Made by a program: the position numbers and the translations under genes. A model generated the notes under the pieces. The model was given only the letters and a program-made list of their open reading frames with translations, was not told the DNA's origin and did no database searches. DNA of 64,000 nt from Hymenopellis radicata (lineage: Eukaryota > Basidiomycota > Agaricomycetes > Agaricales > Physalacriaceae). Below are positions 42,119 to 52,625 of the stretch, piece after piece. The DNA lies in NCBI GenBank assembly GCA_015501595.1, contig JADNRX010000037.1, positions 124,001 through 188,000 on the forward strand, given 5' to 3'. Within the stretch, counting starts at the first letter, position 1. Each line of letters begins with the position of its first letter.

Positions 42119-43636
42119 TCATCGTTCCCCAACGTGGTCCTCAAAGCGTCCGAAGAGGATCGCACTAAGAGCCATCGGCTCATAAGTCGAAAGTATTCTC
42201 TGTCATGCAATCAATAACCGGACCCAGCAGGGAAGGGGGGGACTCACATCTACTAGTGGACTGGGCAGGGTCATGATATTCCAACGCGCCAATGCCGGCA
42301 GAAGAGAAGCAAAACTTTGCCTCGGCTCCTCAACATTTCCATTATCCTTCCACGCACTTAGCGCGTCCGCCTCCCAGACCGAGATCGCCCCATCTAATGA
42401 TGGTCGCAGTACTGCGCTCCAATCCGGTGAAGCAAATAATGTTCTCGTTTCGGAGAGTAAGGGTACCAGAGGTTCTGGAAGAGGGGCGGGCGGAGTTGCG
42501 GGGCCGTCGTGGTTATTATGCGATGAGATAGATTCTGTAGGTAGAGATAACTGCGACGCGGAGTCCAACCATGAGAATTCTGAATCAGATAGCTCCGACT
42601 CGTGTATTGATGCTGGGACTATGGGGGACGGAGGTGCGTCGGCAAAGCCACCCTGGCTGAGGACGTATATCGTCATCGCGTCAGTCGATGGCAACATCGC
42701 TTCCTCAAACGAGCTGTCCTTTTCTATACGCCTTCGTATTTGTTTAATTTTGATGAAGAGATCAGTGGGTGACATTTCCTCCCGGAGTGATGTACCACCG
42801 AGGACTTCTTCTACCGCAGCTCGTACGCGGCGGGCAATATCTCTCCAACCTTCGTGGATTAGCCACCAGCTCAAGGTGAGAAAAGCGCCGTCATCCTCTG
42901 GCACATCGATTTCTAGGTCTGGAAAGAGTGCGTCCATATTTCCTGACATGAGTTCTTCGAGGCCTTCCCCACCCTTGAAAAGTAACGACGCAATGGAGAG
43001 TTGTTCGTCCATGCTTTCGTGAAGGCGCTCGTCTCGACATTGTTGGAAGACAGACGCAAGGTATCGTTGCCGTGCTAGAAGGCTGAGTTGAGTTAAAGTG
43101 AGAAGAGAAAGGAGCGTCGATGAATAGAGGGTGGTAAGAAGGCGAGTTAAGGTCATTATTTTGATAGTATGCCATAGAGCAGCTTTAGACTTGGGTGTCG
43201 GAACATGGGATGACAGACTGGACGATGACGACGCTGAAGAGTCCAGACTCGCGACGGAGGAAGCTAGGCTTGCCACGGACGACTCGAGGCTGGGCGTCGA
43301 TGATGATGCCTTCATTGACCGCAATTCCTCAATGACAGCCTCGACATTCATGCCCTCTGAGATCTGCTCGTGTAGTGTCGGCAGCAGGGCCATGACCATG
43401 AAGCCCATATCCTCGTGACTCTGCCTGAAGCGTTTTTTCAAGCTGCATCGCAGTCAGTCCGAGGACAGCATGACCAGAAAACGCGTGACGTACGAGTCTC
43501 TTGCCGCCCTGTCCCGTTCAATGCTCTCTCGGGCGTCCTCGATGCGGTCGGTGATGTAATTCCGCGCAATATATGCGCTAGCAAGAGCGCCGCATATTGA
43601 CTGCAAGTATTTACGCTCTCTGATGTACGAAAGCAT
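42119..43636 (-). CDS. PEX3: Peroxin 3 (peroxisome biogenesis)
   Basis: Three exons (43636-43494, 43442-42248, 42199-42119) give 472 aa. The N-terminal segment CGALASAYIARNYITDRI is the membrane anchor of the family. It is followed by ERDRAARDSLKKRFRQSHED then MGFMVMALLPTLHEQI, the conserved Pex19-docking region. A Ser-rich linker (about 95-125) precedes LWHTIKIMTLTRLLTTLYSS and the helical cytosolic domain. The last exon, RILSTYEPMALSAILFGRFE then DHVGER, matches the usual short C-terminus. Pex3 recruits Pex19 with peroxisomal membrane proteins at the ER or peroxisome. Confidence 0.85.
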
Positions 43637-44060
43637 TGGGGAAGTGGCGGGGTAAGAGGAAGCAAGAGGGAAGGAGTTGCGATGTCCAAATTAGGAAGTC
43701 GGCAAATGTACACCAAGCCGGTTCGCCATGTGATTCTTTTGAACTTCCAACTTCAACTGACGGGTGATTAACAGAAGGGGTCCCGGGCTGCGTACGCGTC
43801 ATTTTTGGTCTTTCCGAACGCCACTTGAGCTGTAAACGTCCTCTTGGTGGTGATCGTGGAAAGGAAGTTTGAATATCAGTGTTGCTGCCCCCGCCATCCG
43901 GGGTTAGTCATGCTTTCATCAACTCGGCGAATGCAGCGATGGGTGCGTTTCCTGCAGCAGATGTCCTCAAAACTGTATCGAGATGCCTTACTGATGCCTT
44001 GCTAGGTACGACTGCAACACAAAAACAAGCAGACAATGCTGCCTGTACCAGAGCAAATAG

Positions 44061-44170
44061 CCCATCTGCGCACGGTCTGAATTGCCCTAATTTACATGTG
44101 TATTTCTGCCTGTAAATTACATGAGGATTACCGTGCTAATTTGCCCAGGTAATTTACCTGCACCTAATTA
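44061..44170. repeat. AATTTAC palindromes between PEX3 and the DUF924-like gene
   Basis: CAGGTAATTTACCTG (44146-44160) is a perfect palindrome around one T. TAATTTACA and TGTAAATTA form another inverted pair nearby (about 44089-44119). The related arms suggest a small inverted-repeat element or transcription-termination structure near the 3' end of the gene at 44207. Confidence 0.45.
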
Positions 44171-44206
44171 ATTTCCCTAACACTACAACAAAATACCTAT
44201 AGACCT

Positions 44207-45124
44207 CTATCTCAGCGGCCGCTGATCAGACAGCTCCTCCCAAGTACCGTTGTTCACATGTTCAGCCAACCTCTTCACCTCATCTTTGGTCATCGGGGAG
44301 CGCCCAAACCCGTCCGTCAACTTCATAAATTCCTTCTCCTCCTCCGTGTACTCTCTCGCATTCCCATCGTTCCTATACGGGTATCGCCCGTACTTGGCAA
44401 CAATAGGGTAGTGCGCGTCAAATAGCCTGATGACCCAGAAAAAGAACTCTGCAAATCTCTTCGGAGGACCTTCCCCATTCCCCATGGCCTTGAACATGCG
44501 CGCAAACAGCAACACGTCCTGCCGATCGCGCTCCCGTGTGTCCCTCCCAGGATCTCTCTGCCCAGAATACGCCTCCACCTCCTTTCTCAGCTGCGCCAAA
44601 TTATCGTCAACGAGCGCATGGTCTGCCGCATCCTCTGAATGTATAAACGGAGCATACATCAGGAATTTACGGAACATGGCGTCTTCAAAGGAGTAGCCTA
44701 GCGCGGTCCAGCGCGCGGTCGCGTCGGGAAAAACGCCCTTTGCGAGCAGGGACTTGACGAATTGTTTCGATATGACATCGAAATAGCGATACACCCAGTC
44801 AATGTCCATTCCGTGGCTATAAAGGATACGAGGCCCCTGATCGACGAGCAGAATGAGCGCTAGGACGTGTTCGGGATAGTGCAGATCATTAGGCGGGGGC
44901 AGGAACCGTGTCAAAACAGGGATTGTAGGGCGCAAGGTGCTCATGGGCTTGAGCGCTCGGAAGTGCACCGTGTCGTAGACTTGGGGCGTATTGTCGGGAT
45001 CGCCGGTCATCATGAACTTGCCCGCATACTCCACATCCACAGGTCCTTTCCACGGAAACGTGTAGTCGAGGATGTCTTTGAAGAGGGCGGGTGTTAAGAT
45101 CTTGGACAAGTCAACTTTTGACAT
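44207..45124 (-). CDS. DUF924-like protein
   Basis: One exon of 305 codons starts MSKVDLSKILTPALFKDILD. The core LHYPEHVLALILLVDQGPRI (LALILLxDQxPR motif) followed by HGMDIDWVYRYFDVISKQFV resembles the DUF924 helical family, and FEDAMFRKFLMYAPFIHSED fits its second conserved block. The family is found in bacteria and fungi and its function is unknown. A run of TATATATATATA (45162-45173) lies about 40 bp upstream of the ATG. Confidence 0.62.
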   Translation of the reverse strand: MSKVDLSKILTPALFKDILDYTFPWKGPVDVEYAGKFMMTGDPDNTPQVYDTVHFRALKPMSTLRPTIPVLTRFLPPPNDLHYPEHVLALILLVDQGPRILYSHGMDIDWVYRYFDVISKQFVKSLLAKGVFPDATARWTALGYSFEDAMFRKFLMYAPFIHSEDAADHALVDDNLAQLRKEVEAYSGQRDPGRDTRERDRQDVLLFARMFKAMGNGEGPPKRFAEFFFWVIRLFDAHYPIVAKYGRYPYRNDGNAREYTEEEKEFMKLTDGFGRSPMTKDEVKRLAEHVNNGTWEELSDQRPLR

Positions 45125-47438
45125 GGTGCTTGTTACCTCGTGAAGAGCGAGCCTTCCACTATATATATATAACTTGCAGTTTCAGGACCAGACCGTTAAT
45201 CGCCGAATCGCAGTCTCCCCGACGAGTCAAGCATTGTGTAGTACCTGTCTCCCCGCGATGGGTGGACCAGGGCGCAGCTTTCATCTCATGCGCATCCTGT
45301 GCGCATCGTAGCTTGACGTGTTTCCGCGCAGTATGCGAACCCTTTGGGGACTTGCTTAACAATTCAAGGAGTAGAAAGAAGACATGGATTGCTGAGTGGC
45401 AAGCGTAGCCTGAGAGAAGTACTAGGAGGGTATTATTCTGAAACTACAGTAGAAAGCTCAATATCGGGAAACATGAAGAAGAATGCAGATGCGGACAATC
45501 TGTCTGCCAAGGATGTAAGAAACACATCATATAGACCCAGACCTTTGCCATATTACACCAACTCCGAGTCTGCGGGGCGGGGAGCGGGTACAACACCCGG
45601 CTCTTTATGTTCATATACGAAGGCCGTGTCGCTCCGGTTAAGTGGGAATACAAGGATACAAGGAGGCACGACAGGGATCGGTGGTTGGCGACGAAGCTGA
45701 CGCCTTCGGACGCAATAGAGGATCCCAACAGCGATGCTTGTGCAAGCCAACAGCACGCCAACTTCAAAAAGTCGACATGGCACGGTCAGCCAGAGCACTG
45801 AAGTATCGCACAGCGGACGTACGTATGAGAACGACAAGGAACAGAACACTTTCGGCGGTGCTAGGTGGGTCAGAACGTGGGACGAATTGGCAGTTCATTG
45901 TGCTGAGCGGAAAACGGTGATTTGGAAGAAGCCGTCGACCTCGACTCTCAGATTTATACTACCTCGAACAAGAAGCTGTTAGAGGGCGCCACAGCCGCAC
46001 TAACACCGATACTATTTCTAGCAGAGCTTCACAGCTATGAGGCGGCTGTATACAACAGCAGCTGTAAAGAAGTCTCCCACAAGAAGAACCACATCCTCAC
46101 GCTGGTTCCGTTGTTCATCGGAAACTGGGACGAGACTAGCAATAAACACGATTTTGGAAGTGCGAGACTTCCTATCGAGTATTATCGCAGCGTGTATATG
46201 CGTGACATGGAGACTGCAAGACTGTACATCACCATCGGGTCCTAACTTCCGTAATGTGTACCCGTCCGGTGTTCGGCACTGTGCTGAGTGGAACGGAAGG
46301 CGTTTGATGACGGGACGTGCCCCATGGAGCGCCTAAAGATGGTGAAGGGATGGTGAAGGTGTGGTAAGCATTCAGTCGCGTGTGATGAGCAAAAAACAAC
46401 AACAGGACTCGATGTACTTGCCCGTTGTACATATTGGCCAGCTGTTCTGTCATCTTTCAATCTCCGGAAAGACGCAATAGTATGTATCTTTGTCCAGGGC
46501 TTGCCAGTTGAATGGTCAAACGTCTTGGATCACAAATGTGCTAACGGGCGGGCGATCATAGGACTGTCCGAGTGACGTGGAGCTGTGAGTTCAGTCTTCC
46601 TTCGCGTACGGATTGACGCTCTAGCTGTCCGTCCAGACGAGTGCAAGTTCTAGCGTCGTAGCAACGATAAAGGGTGGCCAGGCAATGCATCACGAGTGGT
46701 CCAAAGCCTGCAACTGACGATCGTGAAATACACAAAGCAAAGGCCAGTCAATAGTTGAATGTTGAGTTGCAGGAGTTCGAGAAGCGGTGCCATTGTTTGC
46801 TTGTGTTGTTACATCCCGACCCAGCGCGGGACTCCTCTTCTCCCCTTCGGTCGCCGCTGAACGCTTCTTCTAATCATAGGAGGTGGAATCTAGACGACAA
46901 CCGCTTTTTTTCTATCTGAATGCGCGTCTTGCTTTCAATAATGGCCTCTCCTTTGCTCGATGACACTGACGTCCTTCAAAATCGCCCGAATTCCGAAACG
47001 CTTGGCTTTGTACTTTGTTCATGACTTGCAAAACATCCCTCGATAACACGACCGTCCAAGTTCGATCAGTTCTTACAATGTCTTTGCTTTGGGCCTTGAT
47101 CAAAATCTCTCAACTCGAAACGGAAGGCTTGGCTCTGGACCACTTGTAGCTCCTTTCAACCTACAGTGTCGTGATTGCTGTGGCTCTTTGCACGCCCTCA
47201 GACCGGACAGCCAGAAGATAATTTCAAGGGAACCGCCTTGGAGCAGGCGCTGTCAATGTCTATCATGCTAGAAACTGTGTGACTACGACGCTTTGCGTAA
47301 CACAGCGTCTGGAGTGATTTGACCATCGTGTCGCTCGATACAAAGACACGCCATCAAAGTTCCTCTGCCCTTGGACAAGAACAATGCACACGACTATAAG
47401 TCGCCAGAGAGATTCTGTCGTTTCTACCCGTTGCCACC
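45125..47438. other. 2.3-kb gene-poor stretch upstream of the split TF gene
   Basis: The small frames overlap in all phases without domains. The last part (about 47250-47438) must contain the original promoter and leader of the C2H2/HMG gene, ending GTTGCCACC before its ATG. Nothing else is recognised. Confidence 0.45.
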
Positions 47439-47445
47439 ATGTCTT

Positions 47446-47763
47446 TGTGAATCGGTCACGGTCCGGGACTTCTCACCAGAGGAGTCAACCTGTAAGAATA
47501 CATAGACGCGTAAAGGCTCGCGTCTTAGCCCCACGGTAACCCAGTGAAGGGAGTGTGTGACCCTCACTCGGGGAGCCGTTAACACGGGTGCTCAGCGGGC
47601 CTGGCGTGTCTGTTATCGAGTTACAACATGGGACTTGTAGTCCGCCGTAGAAAGTAAAGCAAACGAGATGATAATTCAGAACAAGTTTAGTACAGGGTCC
47701 GATCAACTACTATAACGAGGATTTTACGTAACGCGACTAGTGAGATAACCACTCCGTATCACA
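47446..47763 (-). repeat. 3' LTR
   Basis: This LTR is 318 bp with TGTGA/TCACA ends. The adjacent internal sequence on the minus strand, TTCGGGGGGCAC, is the likely polypurine tract for plus-strand priming. Confidence 0.92.
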
Positions 47764-47784
47764 GTGCCCCCCGAACTAGAGCGT

Positions 47785-50700
47785 TCAATCCGTGGAGTCC
47801 ATATGATCATCTTTTGCGCCCTTGGCATCTTCTGGGGAGTCTTCAATCCGCTCCTGTAACGTCCGCATCCGATCGCGCAATGTTGTCCGAGACGACCCGG
47901 CCCCAGACGCCTCTTGGAAAGCACTTCGCGATAACCGATTCATGAGCGAAGTTCTCGCTGGTTGTCTGGGAGGCGCCTCCCGTAGCCGCTGAGTCAAAGG
48001 TGGAATTTGGTCAGCCTGGAGACGGTCTTCCAACGTGTTTGCCGGCCTATCTCCAGTTACGCTGCCTTCTCCAGCATTCCCTTCACCTCCGCGCCGAGAT
48101 CTCCTGTGGCTGCCGGCTCTGGTGCCTCTGACGGTGGTATTGTTCACTTCCTCGTGCACGAGGAACATGCCTAAGGAGGATCGAACTCTTGAAACCACAT
48201 AAGGATAGTCTCTTTCCACCGGCGGCGTGGCTTCCGAAGCAGACAAGGGTGAGATGTCGACTTCCGATCGAAATTCTCGCATGTACGCTAGAGATCGTTG
48301 ATCATGTTGTCGGTGGCGGATGCGTTGGGCGAAGGATTCGGAAGCACTGCTCCTCATATGCTGCCACAGGTCCGCTGCAACCCGCTCGATACGGAGCTCG
48401 TGGAAGGCAGACATCGCGCCAGTCAGAATAAGAACGTCTTGCACACGGGCGCCTTGTACCCATAACTCCCTACTCCCATTAGAAGTTGTCCTCAAAAACA
48501 TCTGTCGGATAGAGAACCCTTCCGTGCTTGTGCGCGCCGATGCTGTTAAAAGGCACAGAGCATAGTCAATGGTAGTTTCCGCGGGAAGGGGGCTAATCCG
48601 GGCATATGCGGAATCAAGGAGGTTCGGGGGTTCTACCTGAGTGGCGTCTGAGGATATGTTGAGTATATCAGTCTGAACTGGTCTACTCTCAGCGGTGGTG
48701 GAGTTATTCGGTTTACTAGCGCTTTGAGTCTGCATGGCGCGTGGCGCTAATGGAGGAGGTCGAGTCCTGCCGCTGGCTGGATTCAGATTGAATAGCCGCT
48801 CCCTCGGAATGTTTTCTACGGGATGAATAATGGCGTCCCTCATTAAGAAGTTACGCGGCGGATTGGTGTTTCGTGGACTTCGGCTTCGCACGTTGGGACC
48901 ATAGCGTGGGGGCGATTGACGCGTGAAGCGACTAGTGTCGTCTCTCCTTGATGGAGAAGGGCTACGACGACGAGGCGAAGGGGACCGAGGTCTACCAAAC
49001 GGCGATCGAAACACTTGGTGCCGTGGGTAGTAGCGCGAAGTTGAAGATCTACCTGGAGAAGGAGACCGCCTGGACGATCCATAGCGGATAGGGGAAACCC
49101 TTCTGTCAGGTAAGGGCGAAAACCGACGAGAGGAATCTCGGTGAGTGCGATGGGTACTCGCGCGCCTCGACGGGGATCTCGAAGACTGTCCTCTTTGACC
49201 GAAACCTGCGCTCGAGTCGGTTTCCGAGGATGAGGGTACGGCTGAGGATGAGGATTCGGCGATATCCTCGATGGGCAGCTCTGCATTAGGCGCGGCGCTA
49301 TCAGCAGCCACACTGTCTAATTGGGGAGAGCCTAGTTCCGAAACAGGCGCGGCGCTATGAGCAGCCACACTGACTAATTCGGGAGCGCCTTCACCTATCG
49401 GTTCTGAAGTAGGCGCGGCGCTATCAGCAGCCACACTATCCACTTGCATAGCCGTTCCGGCTTCCTCGTTGATTTCTTCGTTCAGATCCACTACAGCTTC
49501 AGATTGAGAGGCTGGGTAGGTATTGATCATGGCTTCATCGTCCGTGTAGTCGTCTCCGTAATCAACCTGGTACTCCTCCTCGTCGTGTCGAGCCACGTCG
49601 TCCGCTATCCTTTTGTTGCCTTGAGTGGAGGTGTTGTTTTGAGTCGCAAATGCAGGGATGGATAAGCTGGCCGAGCCGGCTGGGGCTTGGATATCGAAGT
49701 AAATCCAGTCGGAGGGAAGCGCGCGTATTAAGAATAGACGATCTTCTCGCCTTCGCTCCTGGTAGAAATGGTATCGTATTGGCATTGACACACCGTAGAT
49801 ATCCGTTTGCTCGTAATATCCCCTCAATTCTTTTTCCCAGTTGACGCTTCGTAACGCGATTTTCCGTAGACGTTGTCTATCATACATCACCCGACATCCC
49901 GAAGCCGTTATCTTTTTGAAAGCCGCATCACTGACTTGCAAAATGACGTCCTCGAGATCTTCGTGCTCCGCCCAAGGTTCCCACCTGCCCGTTCTGTTTT
50001 GACGAACGGCTGGAGGTTTTACCCATCTCTGCTCTCCGACCAATTCCCGCATTTCGCCTATGTAGTAGTGAATATCGAAATGAAAAGGTTGCAGGCGTTC
50101 GTCGTTCTCCCTCGCTGACTTCGCCTGAGCTATCAGGGTTTGTACGTGCCTTCGAGAAGCGTCTCGGTAGTCGATGAAGGATCCTCTGATACTGGGGTGT
50201 GTTCAGGAGCCCAGGAATGAGGAAAAGTAAGTTGATAGTGCGGGTGATTCCTGATGTTGAGCTGAGCCAGGTTATGTGGGAGAGCCTCTTCTCCGGTGAG
50301 GATCGCGACTCCGTCAGGGTGTTGATCTACTTGTTGGAGCACGTAAAGCGGCGTCTGCATAACTAAGGCCAGGAACCACGCCATATCCGTGTCGCAGTCA
50401 TATATCCAACACCCGACACGCATTCCTTCTGCGGGCGGCAGAGTCTGCTGAATTCGACCTTGTTCCTCTTTCGAAATGATCTCCTTCCTCCATGCAGGCA
50501 ATCCTTCGGGCGGAAACAACATGAAGAACTGCACAAACGCGTCTTTCTCCTTCATACCTCTCTGTATAGCCGCGACCTTCCTCACCGATTCTTGGAAACT
50601 GGACAAGGAGTCCAATAAGCGAATGTCATTGTTCATGGGATACATAGGTCGATCCTCCCAGAAATCTCGGATCACTTCTCCTTGCGCGTTCTGAAGCGCT

Positions 50701-51497
50701 TTAATACTGCTATCCAGCTGATCATTGCGGGTGAGGAGAGCGCTGACGAAGGGGGGCCAAATTCGATTGGCTAGCCTTTCGCCCCCCACGAACATCCGTC
50801 CTACACTGATCCTTTCTGCTAGTACTTGCTTGAAGGGTGCGTAGGATGACTCATATTCCCGGACAATGACACTCAACCATGGCCGACGGGCGGAGTATAA
50901 CTGTGGTACTTGCGTAAAGTCGAATCGGCCAAGACCCCCATCCGCGAAAAGTGACGATGACTGAATTCCCGTTCTAGGGTTCAGATCAGAGGGATAAGGG
51001 CCGGGGTAGTAAGGGCAGGCGTTCGAAGGATTGTAGCCGTACGAGCTGGATGAGAAGGCGACGTTGGGACTCCATATGGTAAGATGAGCGGGAGAGTCTG
51101 CGTTATTCGTTACCCAGTCGAAGTGGAGGGAGAGGGGAGGAGTATCCGGTATGCCAGGAAGGAAAGCTTTGATTCCGAGCGCTAAATCAGGGTGGATCTC
51201 TGCCCAGTAACGCTCTGGAATTAGGACCGTAAGAACTGGGAATTCCCGACCATCGACAGAGCCAAGATGGGCTGGATGCCGCACTTGTTTTTCGACATCG
51301 GAATCCACGAAGGATGAACGTCCGTCACCTAAAAGCCACACCGCCGTCCTATCTATGGCGGCGCTATAGCGGCCACCACTGAATGTCGGTTCGGGAAGTC
51401 TCTGCACCTTCTCGACGACGGCGCTATAGCAGCCATCGATCTTGAGCTTGGTGGGAGCGGGCTTCATGGTGGAAAGAGAGAGGCGAGATGTTCCCAC
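47785..51497 (-). CDS. Extra 3' ORF of the chromovirus with an RS-rich domain
   Basis: Two frames, 51497-50133 (454 codons) and the following region to 47785 (755 codons from 50052), read as one about 1,240-residue protein if one base is restored near 50140 (TLIAQAKSARENDERLQPFH follows in the next frame). The first half is globular (RRPWLSVIVREYESSYAPFK, GMRVGCWIYDCDTDMAWFLA). The second has three AADSA/AAHSA peptides and an Arg/Ser domain (RRSPSPGRSSTSRYY, RPRSPSPRRRSPSPSRR), then a helical C-terminus (TIDYALCLLTASARTSTEGF). It occupies the position of env in retroviruses but has no signal peptide or membrane helix. I do not recognise it. Confidence 0.72.
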
Positions 51498-51518
51498 GAA
51501 CTCAATTCTCCTTCCTAC

Positions 51519-52379
51519 CTAGGCAATCTTTCCCACGCCTAAAATAGAACCGTTGTACAACCGACGAAGTTGGGGCGCATTTCTGAGCGAGTACTCCGAT
51601 ACCCATGAATCATCCGTCGGGTCGTAGTCCTTCCACCGTACTAGGTATTTTCGTTGTATCCCGGCTTTCGTCTTGAGGTCCTTGTGTCCTAGGATAGCTT
51701 CTACTTCGTATTCCTCCGTTTCTACCTTGAGTTCCCTCGTATCCGGTAAGGTGGTCCTTTCTCCAAATCGTTCGTCCGAAGGGATGTAACACTTGAGATG
51801 CTCCAAATTGATCACTGGATGCATCGGGTACGTGTCCGGCAGACGAAGACGATAGACTAAGGGGTTAATACGTTCCATCACTTCAAAAGGTCCGATGGTC
51901 CTCTGAACCAGTTTCTTCCCCGTGCCTTCGACGTCGATAAGTTCCATGGTATGAGGATTGATCAGTACTAGGTCTCCGGGAGACAGTTCCTTCACCGCGC
52001 GACGTCCTTTGTTGTACGATCGAGCTTGTCGTTCCTGTGCTAGAGCTAAAGCATCCCTAGCGGCTTCTCGATGAGCTTGGAGAGAGTCGGACCAGTCTTG
52101 TCCTTTCTGGCCTAGGTAAGCAGGACGTTCGGGGCTGCTTTGATCTCGAAGAATGGCTGCTGCTGTTATCTGTGGCTCATACCCCAGCAGTAATGAGTTA
52201 GGAGTTCGACCAGTGGATGAATGTACTGAAGAGTTATAAGCCCGAGCCACTTCGCTAAGCCATTTTGACCAGGAAGTACGATCCTTCGCCACATATGCGC
52301 GTAACATCTGCTCGATCGTCGCATTTAGGATTTCGGTTTGCCCATCCGTCTGAGGATGATGCGAGGTAGAGACAGCAAG
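51519..52379 (-). CDS. Integrase C-terminal part with chromodomain
   Basis: The sequence resumes after the MITE in the same frame (AVSTSHHPQTDGQTEILNAT, the end of the DDE core with its Glu nearby). It continues through GPFEVMERINPLVYRLRLPD (integrase SH3-like) to a chromodomain, YEVEAILGHKDL then RKYLVRWKDYDPTDDSWVSE. The chromodomain places the element in the chromoviruses, which target modified histones. Here, however, the insertion is in a gene start. The MITE plus its TA duplication is 246 bp, a multiple of three, so frame is kept. Confidence 0.87.
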   Translation of the reverse strand, partial: LAVSTSHHPQTDGQTEILNATIEQMLRAYVAKDRTSWSKWLSEVARAYNSSVHSSTGRTPNSLLLGYEPQITAAAILRDQSSPERPAYLGQKGQDWSDSLQAHREAARDALALAQERQARSYNKGRRAVKELSPGDLVLINPHTMELIDVEGTGKKLVQRTIGPFEVMERINPLVYRLRLPDTYPMHPVINLEHLKCYIPSDERFGERTTLPDTRELKVETEEYEVEAILGHKDLKTKAGIQRKYLVRWKDYDPTDDSWVSEYSLRNAPQLRRLYNGSILGVGKIA

Positions 52380-52381
52380 TA

Positions 52382-52625
52382 CTGTAGCGTTTCAACCGTA
52401 TATTCTCATATTGGGTCACAGAGCCCCACGAACCGAACCTATACATATTGCATATTGCATCACGGAGCCTCCTGGCCAGGCACAGGCCTCCAAAAGCGGA
52501 AATTTCAGGTCCCGCCTGCAGCGGGCCTGTCCAAATAAGGGAATTTAAGGGTCTACGAATCTATTTGCTGTAAGTTCACAGCATATCGGGTCACAAGCCG
52601 CGAACCTACGGTTGAAACGCTACAG
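52382..52625. mobile_element. 244-bp MITE inserted in the integrase gene
   Basis: Perfect 19-bp terminal inverted repeats (CTGTAGCGTTTCAACCGTA at each end, facing inward) bound a 244-bp non-coding insert flanked by TA duplications (52380-52381 and 52626-52627). The Tc1/mariner-type TA target fits. An alternative reading is a GTAC duplication with slightly shorter repeats. The insert introduces a TAG stop into integrase and must be younger than the retrotransposon copy or its source. Confidence 0.85.

Noticed and set aside
42273..43022. 249-codon plus-strand frame over PEX3
   Set aside because: It is antisense to clear PEX3 coding sequence, and Ser-rich only because of the complement.
47785..51497. 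Envelope-like gene (errantivirus type)
   Set aside because: No signal peptide, transmembrane segment or furin-like site. The RS-rich composition argues for an intracellular protein.
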